From Pedobacter arcticus A12 (lineage in GTDB: Bacteria; Bacteroidota; Bacteroidia; Sphingobacteriales; Sphingobacteriaceae): 64,000 nt of DNA. Every line of letters starts with the position of its first letter. The stretch's first letter is position 1. The stretch lies in NCBI RefSeq assembly GCF_000302595.1, contig NZ_JH947126.1, positions 94,454 to 158,453 of the forward strand. The letters are read 5' to 3'. Below, in pieces: positions 52,557-61,882 of the stretch. Made by a program: the position numbers and the translations under genes. Below the pieces are notes generated by a model that made no database searches, had not been told where the DNA came from, and saw only the letters and a list, made by a program, of their open reading frames with translations.

Positions 52557-53185
52557 AATTGTTGTTGTAAATGCGCTAAGCTGTTGAACTCTTCTATTGC
52601 GAAATCTTTACCATTATAATCTAAAACATACAAAGATGTATTTTGATGTGGAAACTCGTCCATGTTTTTGAACGGTTGGTTAATTAAGCCACACATTAAT
52701 AATCGTAAAGCTCTGCCATGCATACAGATAAGCACAGTTTTTTCGTTTTGATGTGATAGAATTTTATCCATTGCCTCCACTTGCCTAACGTGAACCTCAT
52801 TTGGGCTCTCCCCTCCTACAGCTTTATTGTCATAATCTCCAGATGCCCACGATGTAATAAGTTTTGTGAAGTTTATATCCAATTCTGGCGAATGTTTCTC
52901 ACCTTCATAATTTCCCCAAGCAACCTCATCCAAACCTGCTAATTGCTCCCAAGGAAGCCCGCTTTTTATAAATTTAATTACGGTCTGGTGGGTTCTTTTC
53001 AGTTTGGAGGTATACACTTTATCAAACGGAACATCCTTGTAATATTGATAAAATGCTTCGGCTTGTGCCCTTCCTGTATCGTTTAAATCTGCATCTATCC
53101 CGCGTCCCTGTACAATTTTTTGTTTGTTTAATTCTGTTTCACCGTGTCTGATGATGTATAATCTTTTAATCTGTGTGTCGCTCAT
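52553..53185 (-). CDS. Histidine phosphatase family protein between mqnE and mqnA
   Basis: The 210-residue protein starts with the phosphoglycerate-mutase-like motif LYIIRHGETELNKQKIVQGRG (catalytic His in RHGE) and has VYTSKLKRTHQTV and CMHGRALRLLMCGL, the second catalytic His. It removes phosphate from small molecules. It lies 3 bases after mqnE and overlaps mqnA by 4 bases, so it is translated with the menaquinone genes. A role in the pathway is suggested only by this context; no dephosphorylation step is known to me in the MqnA/E part. Confidence 0.88.
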   Translation of the reverse strand: MSDTQIKRLYIIRHGETELNKQKIVQGRGIDADLNDTGRAQAEAFYQYYKDVPFDKVYTSKLKRTHQTVIKFIKSGLPWEQLAGLDEVAWGNYEGEKHSPELDINFTKLITSWASGDYDNKAVGGESPNEVHVRQVEAMDKILSHQNEKTVLICMHGRALRLLMCGLINQPFKNMDEFPHQNTSLYVLDYNGKDFAIEEFNSLAHLQQQL

Positions 53186-53188
53186 GAA

Positions 53189-54382
53189 TTATTTTAAGAC
53201 AGGTAATGCGTAATATCTCGGTTTTATATCGTCTTCAAACTCCACATCCTGAAAATCTGTAACTACATTATAAAGTGTATCTCGTTCAATCGGTCTTCTG
53301 CCAACTGCTTTTATCAGTTTCACCAAATCCTTTGTGCTCATTGCGGGATGCTGTTCTTCGGCCCCAGCCATGCTATAAATCTTGGTGGTATCGTCTAAAG
53401 TACCATCAATATCATCCACACCAAAACTTAAGGACAGCTGTGCGGTGTTACGACTGATCATTGCCCAATAAGCCTTAATATGATCGAAATTGTCAAGGTA
53501 AATACGTGATATGGCATAATTTCTTAAATCTTCCACCACAGATGATTCTGGCACATCAGACATTTGGTTGTCTTTGTTTCTGAACTTTAAAGGAATAAAA
53601 GTTTGGAAACCACCAGTTTTATCCTGCAGTTGCCTTAATTGTTCCAAATGATCTACACGATGCGTAAAGTTTTCGATATGACCGTAAAGCATGGTTGCGT
53701 TTGAGCGCATTCCTAACTTATGCCATTCTTCATGTATCTGTAGCCATTGCTCGGCATTACACTTGTCTTTGGCTATTTTATTTCTAATTTCTGGATCAAA
53801 AATTTCTGCGCCTCCGCCTGGCATAGATTCTAAGCCCGCTTCCTTCATCATTTTCATCCCGGTTGCGTAATCAACTTTCGCCTTTTTAAATATGTAATGA
53901 TACTCTACAGGCGTCAAAGCTTTTACATGCAACTCGGGGCGATGTTTTTTAATTGCAGAGAACAAGCTGGAATAAAATTCTAAATCGTATTGTGGTAAAA
54001 CTCCACCAACAATATGCGCTTCTGTTACGGGTTGATTATCATAAGATTTTACAATGTTAAGCATCTCATCTATAGAGTATTCCCAGCCATCACTTCGTTC
54101 TTTGATTAAAACAGAATACGAGCAAAATTTGCAATCGTAAACGCAAAGATTGGTAGGTTCTATGTGGAAATTTCTATTGAAATACGTATGATCTCCATGA
54201 CGTTTTTCTCTGATGTAATTTGCTAAAACACCAAGGTATGAGAGCTCTCCCTTTTCGAATAAATAAACACCTTCGTCGAAAGTGATACGTTCTCCGTTTT
54301 TTACCTTTTGGGCGATGGCTCTATGGTTATCACTTAAATTTTTATCGGCTAATAAAGTCTCAATCTGATGGGTTGAATTCAT
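53189..54382 (-). CDS. mqnE: Aminofutalosine synthase MqnE (radical SAM)
   Basis: The 397-residue protein has the cluster motif CVYDCKFC (CxxxCxxC), EAHIVGGVLPQYDLEFY, and GLESMPGGGAEIFDPEIRNKI, which distinguishes MqnE from the related MqnC. It adds the S-adenosylmethionine-derived adenosyl radical to the MqnA product, giving aminofutalosine in menaquinone synthesis. It heads the mqnE-phosphatase-mqnA operon. Confidence 0.92.
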   Translation of the reverse strand: MNSTHQIETLLADKNLSDNHRAIAQKVKNGERITFDEGVYLFEKGELSYLGVLANYIREKRHGDHTYFNRNFHIEPTNLCVYDCKFCSYSVLIKERSDGWEYSIDEMLNIVKSYDNQPVTEAHIVGGVLPQYDLEFYSSLFSAIKKHRPELHVKALTPVEYHYIFKKAKVDYATGMKMMKEAGLESMPGGGAEIFDPEIRNKIAKDKCNAEQWLQIHEEWHKLGMRSNATMLYGHIENFTHRVDHLEQLRQLQDKTGGFQTFIPLKFRNKDNQMSDVPESSVVEDLRNYAISRIYLDNFDHIKAYWAMISRNTAQLSLSFGVDDIDGTLDDTTKIYSMAGAEEQHPAMSTKDLVKLIKAVGRRPIERDTLYNVVTDFQDVEFEDDIKPRYYALPVLK

Positions 54383-54461
54383 TATCTATTAGAATTTTGT
54401 CAAAAATAGCAAAAAGCCCATTTAATTAGGTTTAAATAATGTAAAACAAGTGTGAATGTAT

Positions 54462-54469
54462 TAGTTTTG
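54462..54469 (+). promoter_or_regulatory. TAnnTTTG box of the trans-sulfuration gene
   Basis: TAGTTTTG matches the -7 element. A GTG at 54452 that could extend the reading frame lies upstream of it and so would not be in the transcript. This supports ATG 54485 as the start. Confidence 0.45.
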
Positions 54470-54484
54470 GATAAATCAAAAAAA

Positions 54485-55597
54485 ATGAAAATTGAAACAT
54501 TAGCCATCCACGCCGGAAATGAATCTGACAAAAGCACTGGCGCTGTTGTACAACCTATAACCCTTTCGACCACGTTTTTACGAGGGCCGCAAGGCGATTA
54601 TCCGGGTGGCTATATGTATTCAAGAGCAGAAAACCCTAATAGACAAGCGCTTGAGTCGGTATTAACGAAGTTAGAAAACGGAGTTGATGCTTGTGCGTTT
54701 GCGTCTGGTAATGCCGCGGGGATGTCGGTTTTTCAAGCTTTAGAACCAGGTAGTCATATCATTTGCCCAGATGATATGTACCATGGATTACGCAATCAAT
54801 TAAAATTAATGTTCAAAGGTATTTTAACTTTTGATTTTATTGATTTTACAGACGTTGAACTCATTTTTAACACGATTAAACGCGAAACAAAACTGATTTG
54901 GGCGGAAACGCCATCGAATCCATTAATGAAACTTTGCGATATCGGGGCCATAGCTCATATCGCTAAGGAACATCAAATTACTTTTGTAATTGATAATACT
55001 TTTGCTTCTCCTATTTGCCAGAAACCTTTGGATTTAGGTGCTGATATGGTAATGCATTCTACGACGAAATTTTTAAATGGCCACAGCGATGTGTCTGGAG
55101 GCGCTTTAATCACCAAAGAAGATACTGATTTATGGAAAAAGATAAGAATTGTACAAAGTTATGGTGGTGCAATCCCCTCTCCTTTTGATTGTTATTTGGT
55201 GACCAGAGGAATTAAAACTTTGCCTTACCGTATGCGTGGCCATGTTGAAAATGCTACAATGCTAGCTAATTATTTAGAAAATCATCCGGCTGTGGAAGCT
55301 GTTTTTTATCCAGGTTTAAAATCACATCCACAACATGAACTAGCACAAAAGCAGATGCTTTCTTTTGGCGGGATGTTATCCTTTTTATTGAAAGATGGTG
55401 AAGAAAAAGCGCACAGCGTAGTTAATTCGTTAAAGATATTTACGCAGGCTACCAGTTTAGGCGGTGTAGAGAGTTTGATTGAACACCGTTACTCGGTTGA
55501 AGGACCCGATACGAAAACGCCTAAGAATTTATTAAGGGTTTCTGTTGGCTTAGAGCATATTGATGATTTAATTGCTGATTTAGACGCGGTTCTATAA
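54485..55597 (+). CDS. Trans-sulfuration PLP enzyme (cystathionine gamma-synthase/lyase type)
   Basis: The 370-residue cytosolic enzyme is a Cys/Met-metabolism PLP-dependent lyase. It begins MKIETLAIHAGNESDKSTGA and has YSRAENPNRQALE, VIDNTFASPICQKPL and the PLP-binding STTKFLNGHSDVSGG with the Schiff-base Lys. Near the end comes SLGGVESLIEHR, typical of the family. It forms or cleaves cystathionine, or acts as methionine gamma-lyase; these cannot be told apart by eye. It stands alone between divergent and convergent minus-strand operons. Confidence 0.9.
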   Translation: MKIETLAIHAGNESDKSTGAVVQPITLSTTFLRGPQGDYPGGYMYSRAENPNRQALESVLTKLENGVDACAFASGNAAGMSVFQALEPGSHIICPDDMYHGLRNQLKLMFKGILTFDFIDFTDVELIFNTIKRETKLIWAETPSNPLMKLCDIGAIAHIAKEHQITFVIDNTFASPICQKPLDLGADMVMHSTTKFLNGHSDVSGGALITKEDTDLWKKIRIVQSYGGAIPSPFDCYLVTRGIKTLPYRMRGHVENATMLANYLENHPAVEAVFYPGLKSHPQHELAQKQMLSFGGMLSFLLKDGEEKAHSVVNSLKIFTQATSLGGVESLIEHRYSVEGPDTKTPKNLLRVSVGLEHIDDLIADLDAVL

Positions 55598-55605
55598 TCT
55601 TTTAT

Positions 55606-55646
55606 AAATCAATCAGTTGGATGTTTTTAATCCGCCTGATTGATTT
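55606..55646. terminator. Bidirectional hairpin between convergent genes
   Basis: AAATCAATCAG (55606-55616) pairs with CTGATTGATTT (55636-55646), with an inner GGAT/ATCC extension. A/T tails on both sides suit termination from both directions, for the trans-sulfuration gene and the ppk1-ppx operon. Confidence 0.8.
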
Positions 55647-55651
55647 TAAAC

Positions 55652-56533
55652 CTAATCCTTAAAATTCTTTTCTATCAACAGGTTGATGATTCCATCTACC
55701 ATACCAACTTTAGGAACGTGAATTTGTTTGATACCAGCTGTTTTCATCACGGTTAAAAAGATATGACAAGCTGGGATAATTACGTCTGCCCTGTCTTGGT
55801 TTAAACCTAATTTAACAATACGTTCTTCTAAGGAGTGTGCATTTAAAAAATCGGACTGAGCCTCGAGTTTTTGAATACTCATTGGTTTACCTTCTTTTTC
55901 TCCAGCTAATCTAAAAAGCTTATTGATGTTTCCGCCGGTGCCAATTCCAATTAAATGCTTGTAATTTTTGGTTTCTGTATTAATCCAATGCCTTAAATCC
56001 TCCCAAGTCTCCGCTTTATCCTGATGATCTAAGATTCTAATGGTTCCTAAATTAAATGATTTAGAAGCTACGGGTTTGCCTTCATGAAAAATAGATAATT
56101 CGGTACTACCACCACCAACATCTATATAAAGATAGTCTTTATCGTAATCAAAAGACTGGTCTATATGGCTAGAGTAAATGATATTTGCTTCTCTTTGTCC
56201 CTCAACAATCTCCAAGTTTATTCCAACTTTTTCTTTGATAATTTTCACCAGATCTGGACCATTTTGTGCCTCACGCAAAGCTGATGTTGCGCAGGCCATA
56301 TAATCCTCCACATGGTAAACATCCATCAGGTTTTTAAAAGCGCTCATGGTTTTGATTAGCTCTTCCGATTTTTGTTCGGATATTCTGTGTTCCACAAAAG
56401 CATTATCTCCTAATCTCAAAGGAACTCGAATTAGCGTAGTTTTTTTGAAAGTGGTTTTCCCATTATCATTTAAAATAGATGCAATTAGTAGTCGGATGGC
56501 GTTAGAACCAATATCTATGGCTGCGTATGTCAA
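55652..56533 (-). CDS. Ppx/GppA-family exopolyphosphatase (short form)
   Basis: The 293-residue protein is an ASKHA-fold phosphatase: TYAAIDIGSNAIRLLIASI (phosphate-1 loop) and YLYIDVGGGSTELSIF (phosphate-2 loop), then GTGGNINKLFRLAG. It hydrolyses polyphosphate from its ends or (p)ppGpp. It is only the N-terminal catalytic unit, without the C-terminal HD-like domains of E. coli Ppx (about 500 residues). Its start overlaps the stop of the polyphosphate kinase gene by 4 bases (ATGA), so synthesis and breakdown enzymes are translationally coupled. Confidence 0.9.
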   Translation of the reverse strand: MTYAAIDIGSNAIRLLIASILNDNGKTTFKKTTLIRVPLRLGDNAFVEHRISEQKSEELIKTMSAFKNLMDVYHVEDYMACATSALREAQNGPDLVKIIKEKVGINLEIVEGQREANIIYSSHIDQSFDYDKDYLYIDVGGGSTELSIFHEGKPVASKSFNLGTIRILDHQDKAETWEDLRHWINTETKNYKHLIGIGTGGNINKLFRLAGEKEGKPMSIQKLEAQSDFLNAHSLEERIVKLGLNQDRADVIIPACHIFLTVMKTAGIKQIHVPKVGMVDGIINLLIEKNFKD

Positions 56534-58590
56534 TTTTGTTGAATTTTGTTTTTTAAATAATTATAGGTGTCAATCTGTGTACGGTACGGCACTTTTACTC
56601 CGGTTTTATGGTATTTATTATTATTCAGGCTATTGACCTCTCTAGCTTTGGTATTATCCATCAACTGAATTTCCATCATTTCCTTAATTTCTTGTCTGAT
56701 AACTGGATCATAAATCGGGAAACCAACCTCAATTCGGTGATCAAGGTTACGGGTCATCAAATCCGCGGAAAGCAAATACACTTCTTCTTTGCCATTGTTA
56801 CCAAAAATCCAGATACGGGCGTGTTCTAAAAACTTATCGATGATAGAAATCACTTGTATATTTTCGCTAAAACCTTTCTGAGAGGGTATTAAACAGCACA
56901 TTCCTCTAATAATCAATTTAATTTGAACCCCTGCATTACTGGCATCATACAGCTTTTTAATGGTTTTTTCATCCGCCAAAGAATTCATTTTCAAAATCAT
57001 GTACGCATTCTTTTTAGCTTTAGCGTTTTTAATTTCTCGGTCGATAAAAGCGAACAGTTTTTCACGGGTTTCTGTTGGCGAAACAATTAAATGCTCATAA
57101 TCTTTGGATATTTTTTTGTTTTCAATATTGCGGAATAGCTTGCTTAAATCTTTGGTAATACCAGGATGTGCCGTAAATAAACTATGGTCACAATAGAGCT
57201 TTGCCGTTTTTTCATTGTAATTACCCGTTGCTAAATTTGCATAATAGGTATTTTTTCCTTTTTCTGTACGGGTAACCATGCATATTTTGGTATGCACTTT
57301 ATAACCTGTGATTCCGTAATTTACGTTAACACCCTCTTCTTCTAACTTACCTGTCCAGTAAATATTAGCCTGTTCATCAAATCTTGCTTTCAGTTCTACT
57401 AAACAAACCACTTTTTTACCGTTTCTAGCTGCATTTATCAAGGCATTGATAATTCTTGAGTTTTCTGCTAAACGATAGAGTGTAATGTGTATGGTAGTTA
57501 CGTGAGGGTCAATTGCCGCTTCTCTAAGAAAATGGATAATGTAGTCGAAAGACTGATAAGGTAAGTTTACCAGGTAATCTTTCTTCTTAATCAACTCCAG
57601 CATTCCTTTATTTACACTCAGTTCTTTTACCGGAAGCGGTACAATGGTTTTATACCGCAACAAATCTGACCCTATGCTGGGGAAAGCAATAAAATCTTTG
57701 AAATTGTGATATTTATTGCCTGGAATTAGACTTTCTGAATGCAGGTTAAGCTTGTTGACAACTAAATTTAGTAACTCAATAGGCATGCTGCTATCATAAA
57801 GCAGACGCATTGGCTTTCCCTTTTTACGCTTCTGTAAACTTTTGGAGAGCGCCTCTATAAATCTATCGCTAACGTTGGTATCTAAATCTAATTCGGCATC
57901 ACGCGTTACCTGTAAAGAGTATGCTTCTACCCTATTATAATCGAAAACGAAAAATATTTCGTCTAAACAATAGCGGATTACATCATCTAAAAGAATAATG
58001 AATTTTAAGTCGTGAGTATCGGGTAAAATCAAAAAACGTTCGAGCGTGGCCGGTATTTCTATCAGCGCATATTTGCATTTCTTTTTACTATCGATTTGGC
58101 TCAGTTTAACCAAAAAATAGATTACACGGTCTCGGAGTTCTGGAAAAGGTTTATGGTCATCTATAATAATCGGAACAATTGCAGGCAGTATTTTATCGCG
58201 AAAGTGTTTTTTTACAAACATACCTCTGCTTACATTAAGCTGCTGGTCGTTCAAAATAAAAATCTTGTTTTCTGCAAGTTCTTTAATAATCTGCTCGTAT
58301 AAGAGATTGAATTTTTTTTCTTGCTTTACAACGATGTTTTTGATTTGGTTAAGGATTTTCTTGGGATTAAAACCTAACTCATCTTTGGTTTTGCTCACTA
58401 CCGTAACCAGCCGGTTCAATGTCGCAACTCTTACACGGTAAAACTCATCGAGGTTTGAGGAGAAAATTGCCAAGAACTTTATACGCTCAATTAAGGGTAC
58501 AGATTGATCAGCAGCTTCTTGCAAAACTCGAGCATTAAAATACAACCAACTGATTTCTCTGTTAAGTAAAGGCGGTTTTTCTTTATTCAT
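56530..58590 (-). CDS. ppk1: Polyphosphate kinase 1
   Basis: The 686-residue enzyme makes polyphosphate from ATP. It has the N-terminal helical domain (NREISWLYFNARVLQEA), the head domain, and two PLD-like catalytic domains. YGITGYKVHTKICMVTR holds the autophosphorylated His, and EHARIWIFGNNG and LMTRNLDHRIEVGFPI mark the second. Length is normal for PPK1. The ppx gene follows directly. The shared transcript ends in the bidirectional hairpin at 55606-55646. Confidence 0.94.
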   Translation of the reverse strand: MNKEKPPLLNREISWLYFNARVLQEAADQSVPLIERIKFLAIFSSNLDEFYRVRVATLNRLVTVVSKTKDELGFNPKKILNQIKNIVVKQEKKFNLLYEQIIKELAENKIFILNDQQLNVSRGMFVKKHFRDKILPAIVPIIIDDHKPFPELRDRVIYFLVKLSQIDSKKKCKYALIEIPATLERFLILPDTHDLKFIILLDDVIRYCLDEIFFVFDYNRVEAYSLQVTRDAELDLDTNVSDRFIEALSKSLQKRKKGKPMRLLYDSSMPIELLNLVVNKLNLHSESLIPGNKYHNFKDFIAFPSIGSDLLRYKTIVPLPVKELSVNKGMLELIKKKDYLVNLPYQSFDYIIHFLREAAIDPHVTTIHITLYRLAENSRIINALINAARNGKKVVCLVELKARFDEQANIYWTGKLEEEGVNVNYGITGYKVHTKICMVTRTEKGKNTYYANLATGNYNEKTAKLYCDHSLFTAHPGITKDLSKLFRNIENKKISKDYEHLIVSPTETREKLFAFIDREIKNAKAKKNAYMILKMNSLADEKTIKKLYDASNAGVQIKLIIRGMCCLIPSQKGFSENIQVISIIDKFLEHARIWIFGNNGKEEVYLLSADLMTRNLDHRIEVGFPIYDPVIRQEIKEMMEIQLMDNTKAREVNSLNNNKYHKTGVKVPYRTQIDTYNYLKNKIQQN

Positions 58591-58592
58591 CT

Positions 58593-58627
58593 AAATAAAA
58601 AGAAGTTCCGGATAATTGATCCGGAAC
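58593..58627 (-). terminator. Rho-independent terminator of the H1-like gene
   Basis: GTTCCGGAT (58605-58613) pairs perfectly with ATCCGGAAC (58619-58627) around 5 bases. On the minus strand a T-rich tail (CTTTTTATTT) follows, between the H1-like gene and ppk1. Confidence 0.82.
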
Positions 58628-58684
58628 ATCAAAAGTGGTAAAATACGACCAATTAATTATTAACTTAATATTAACAATTGAAAT

Positions 58685-59335
58685 TTATCCTCTTTTGTAC
58701 TTATTTCTTGGTCCAGCTTCTAACGGTAAATCCGTGTTGTGTGGTTTAGGGTCAGATTTTGGAGTTCTATTAACCACCGGTTGACGCTTTTTAGGAGCTG
58801 GCGTTTCTGGATGTGGATTTTGCTGGTTATCAACTGGTGTTTCTTTAGCAGCAACCTTCTTTTTTGCAACAGGAGGTTTAACGATGCTAGCTTTTACTGG
58901 CGCTTTTTTTTTAGCAACAGTTTTAGCAGTAGCAGTGGCTTTCTTAACCTCTTTCTTTATTTCTTTCTTTAAAGCAGGTAAAACATCAATAGTTTTAACA
59001 GACGCTGCTTTTCTAGCTAACTTTTTATTTTCTTTTTTTGCTTTTTCAACAACTTTATCTGCTTTCGAATCTGCTTTTTTAATAAGCTCTTTTTTGGTTG
59101 TTTTAACTTTATCAACTTTTTTATTGATGGTGCTTTTTGCTTCTTTTAACTTTCGGTTTAATCTTTTCGCTAAAACTTTACTAGTTTTTTTGATTTCATC
59201 GCCAATTTCTTCAGCATCATGTCCTAAGCTAAGTACAAAATCTTTTATTTTTTTTCTTAAACTGATTTCGAGTTTCTCGGTTGCTTTTCTAACTCCTTTT
59301 TCTGGTGCTTTTGTTTTCTGAGATTTGGTTGCCAT
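58685..59335 (-). CDS. Lysine/alanine-rich histone-H1-like protein
   Basis: The 216-residue protein is very rich in Lys, Ala and Thr, with runs such as KKEIKKEVKKATATAKTVAKKK and a Pro-rich tail (PHPETPAPKKRQPVV). The N-terminal 60 residues have a more regular amphipathic pattern (ISLRKKIKDFVLSLGHDAEEIGDEI). It resembles eukaryotic H1-tail-like proteins found in several bacteria and may bind DNA, polyphosphate or other polyanions; function is inferred from composition. The last ORF before ppk1-ppx on the same strand, it has its own terminator. Confidence 0.7.
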   Translation of the reverse strand: MATKSQKTKAPEKGVRKATEKLEISLRKKIKDFVLSLGHDAEEIGDEIKKTSKVLAKRLNRKLKEAKSTINKKVDKVKTTKKELIKKADSKADKVVEKAKKENKKLARKAASVKTIDVLPALKKEIKKEVKKATATAKTVAKKKAPVKASIVKPPVAKKKVAAKETPVDNQQNPHPETPAPKKRQPVVNRTPKSDPKPHNTDLPLEAGPRNKYKRG

Positions 59336-59393
59336 GGTTTAAAATTTTAGATTTATCTTTATTTTTTTTAATATAACAAATAACATTCCAAAC

Positions 59394-59888
59394 ATGCCTT
59401 CTTTTGATATCGTAAGTAAAATAGACGCCCAAACGTTAGATAATGCCGTTAATAACGCTAAAAAAGAAATTTTGAACCGTTATGATTTTAGTACTTCTAA
59501 AAGTACGGTAGAATTAGACAAAAAAACAAACGTGTTAACGATTGTTACCGAAGATGATATGCGGTTGAAAGCTATTACAGATTCAATTATCTCCAGGTTT
59601 GTAAAGCAGAATTTAGACCCAAAAGCTTTAGATTTTGAAAAACCTTATATCTCTGTTACTGGCAACATGATTAAAAAAGATATTGTGGTTAAAGAAGGAA
59701 TTGATCAAACAGCGGCCAAAAAAGTAGTGAAGAAAATTAAGGATTCTGGTTTAAAGGTGCAGGCTTCCATTATGGAAGATCAAGTTCGGGTTACCGGTAA
59801 AAAACTAGATGATTTACAGGCTGTGATTGCCTTGTGTAGAACGGAAGATTTTGGACAGCCTTTGCAGTATATTAATATGAGAAACTAG
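59394..59888 (+). CDS. YajQ-family nucleotide-binding protein
   Basis: The 164-residue protein begins PSFDIVSKIDAQTLDNAVN and has YDFSTSKSTVELDKKTN, followed by EDDMRLKAI, and ends in GQPLQYINMRN. This is the complete YajQ (DUF520) pattern of two ferredoxin-like folds. Some YajQ proteins bind cyclic di-GMP. No cyclic di-GMP enzymes are evident in this window, so the ligand here is unknown. It is divergent from the H1-like gene. Confidence 0.93.
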   Translation: MPSFDIVSKIDAQTLDNAVNNAKKEILNRYDFSTSKSTVELDKKTNVLTIVTEDDMRLKAITDSIISRFVKQNLDPKALDFEKPYISVTGNMIKKDIVVKEGIDQTAAKKVVKKIKDSGLKVQASIMEDQVRVTGKKLDDLQAVIALCRTEDFGQPLQYINMRN

Positions 59889-59913
59889 TTTGTTAGGTTT
59901 TTAGTTTGTTAGG
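59886..59913. repeat. Short direct repeat TAGTTTGTTAGG
   Basis: TAGTTTGTTAGG occurs at 59886-59897 (overlapping the YajQ stop) and again at 59902-59913, followed by TGGTTAGG and further TTAGTTAATTAGG-like text up to about 59940. It is low-complexity intergenic sequence with no evident role. Confidence 0.6.
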
Positions 59914-60021
59914 TGGTTAGGCTTGTTTAGTTAATTAGGGATTTGATTGAGGATTAAATAGTGAGTTTTGGAACAAACTTTATTTCGATAGCCATTCATT
60001 CAAAACTCTGTCATTCACTCA

Positions 60022-61239
60022 TTAAAGTTTATTTAAGAGTAATTTCGTATAAAAGGCTATTCCAATAATGATTCCAGCGATGCCTTCTATAAAAAGTGTA
60101 TGCGTTGTTCCGATGATAGGTTCAATATAGCCAACAAACAAACTACCTAAGGGCAACATTCCGAATAATGCCATCGCTACAAAACTGATCATTCTTCCTC
60201 GGTATTTTGGTTCACTTTCGCTTTGGATAATAGTCATCACGGTAGAAGACTGCATAATTGCACTAAACCCACTTATCAATATAAAAAACAACGATACATA
60301 AAGATTGCTTGAATATGCAAAACAGAGTAAACTGATGCCTAGAATAATGGAGTTAACCAATAGAATTCTTCTGAAATTAGCTACATTAGTTAAGGAAGCC
60401 AAGTAAAAAGCACCCACAAAAGCTCCAATACCTATTGCGCTGTTTAGCCATCCAAATATGGAAGCACCTCCTTTAAAAATATCTTTTGCATAAACAGGCA
60501 AAAGTGTGATATAAGGAAGCACCAATAAGCTGGATAAAGCTGCAATCATTAAAGGATAGGAGATTTCTGGATGTTTTAATAGATAATTCCATCCATCTTT
60601 AAAATTAGTTTTGGCGGTAGTTTCGTTTTTTAAAGCCTGGTTTTTATATTGAGGTAAATGCATGGCCATAATTGCTCCTATTACAGCGATAAAGCTCACC
60701 GAGTTGGCTAAAAAGCAATAATCTGCGCCAAATTTAGCCAACACAAACCCAGCTAAAGCCGGGCCAGCCAGTCGGGCAAGGTTATTTAATGTGGAGTTTA
60801 AAGCCACTGCATTAGATAAATCTTCCCGATTATCAATAATATCGTTAATCATAGATTGCCTCACTGGGATATCGTAAGCGTTTACAACTCCTAAAAAAGC
60901 ACTTAACAAAAGAATAAGTGTAATGTTATAATTGCCAGAAAATGCCAGAATAGTTAACACCACCGCTTGCAGTGCAGATAGAATCTGCGTAATCATTAAA
61001 ACTTTGTACTTATTGTATTTATCTGCTATTATTCCTCCGCGTATTGAAAACAAAAAGGAAGGAAATTGCTCTGCAAAAGTAGCAACGCCTACCATAAACA
61101 CACTGTCAGTAATACTGTAAATCAACCAAATAACAGCTGTTCGTTGCATCCACATCCCAATTCTAGAAACGAGCTGACCAGAAAAAAACAACGTAAAATT
61201 ATGGTTGGAAAATGATCTGAAAGCGCTTTTAATCTGCAT
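60022..61239 (-). CDS. MFS transporter (MFS_3 / enterobactin-exporter-like)
   Basis: The 405-residue protein has about 12 membrane helices and the loop-2/3 motif GGIIADKYNKYKVLMI (GxxxDxxxRr type), with VNAYDIPVRQSMINDIID typical of the MFS_3 (EntS-like) group. It begins FRSFSNHNFTLFFSGQLVSRIGMWMQRTAV. Group members are exporters of siderophores or drugs. No siderophore genes are adjacent. The substrate is unknown. Confidence 0.88.
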   Translation of the reverse strand: MQIKSAFRSFSNHNFTLFFSGQLVSRIGMWMQRTAVIWLIYSITDSVFMVGVATFAEQFPSFLFSIRGGIIADKYNKYKVLMITQILSALQAVVLTILAFSGNYNITLILLLSAFLGVVNAYDIPVRQSMINDIIDNREDLSNAVALNSTLNNLARLAGPALAGFVLAKFGADYCFLANSVSFIAVIGAIMAMHLPQYKNQALKNETTAKTNFKDGWNYLLKHPEISYPLMIAALSSLLVLPYITLLPVYAKDIFKGGASIFGWLNSAIGIGAFVGAFYLASLTNVANFRRILLVNSIILGISLLCFAYSSNLYVSLFFILISGFSAIMQSSTVMTIIQSESEPKYRGRMISFVAMALFGMLPLGSLFVGYIEPIIGTTHTLFIEGIAGIIIGIAFYTKLLLNKL

Positions 61240-61340
61240 GCTGGATTTTGTTGTGCAAAGTTAAAAAGATTGAGCTTCTTGGATTTGTATAGAATGTAAA
61301 AAAATGACGATCCAAATGGTTTGATTTTATTATCGAAATC

Positions 61341-61877
61341 TCAAAACGTCCACCCTACCCGTACATTTAGAGGCATACTTAATACGGTGTATTTCCCTTC
61401 GCGGCTGTAGTTGTAAAACATATTGAAATATCGTGGTTCTCGATCATCGCTGCCGTTGGTGATGGTTGTGCTTAAGTGCTTAACGTTCTTGTATCGCAGT
61501 CCAAACCCCATAAAACAATCAAAAGAAAGTCGGTTAATTATTAATTGATAACCAAACTTAAAATTTAGACTATAATTTTCTTTTTTTATGCTTACTTGGT
61601 CTGGGTGAGAGTAACTAGTGCTAAAGGTTCTGATATCGTCGTACCTGCTCGTTAAATAATCAAATTCTAAACCGAGGTACGGTCCAAACGGTGCCGATTT
61701 TTTAAAGTATAATTTTTCTTCTAACGCAGTTCTAAACCCGTTCATGTTTATAATAGTTGGTCTGTTAAAGTCCCAAACTGTTCGCGGTAGCAAGTAAGAG
61801 ACCATAAGTTGTGTAGAAAAACTTTGCCCAGTTCTTCGTTCATAACTTAGCTCAAAAGCAGGATTAGTTATTCCCAA
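61341..61877 (-). pseudogene. Outer-membrane barrel portion separated from its N-terminal part by a frameshift
   Basis: The 178-residue reading starts at a TTG with GITNPAFELSYERRTGQSF, already inside the first beta-strand, and has no signal peptide although it is clearly an outer-membrane barrel (alternating strands, ending VLSMPLNVRVGWTF). The next gene upstream ends ..HDNYLNILKFTP, and the -1 frame across the junction (61883-61890) continues LKLLGITNPAF. Together they make one plausible lipoprotein-barrel protein. A one-base insertion in the GCCTT stretch would explain the break; a sequencing error is also possible. No classical slippery heptamer is present. Confidence 0.6.
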
Positions 61878-61882
61878 CAGTT

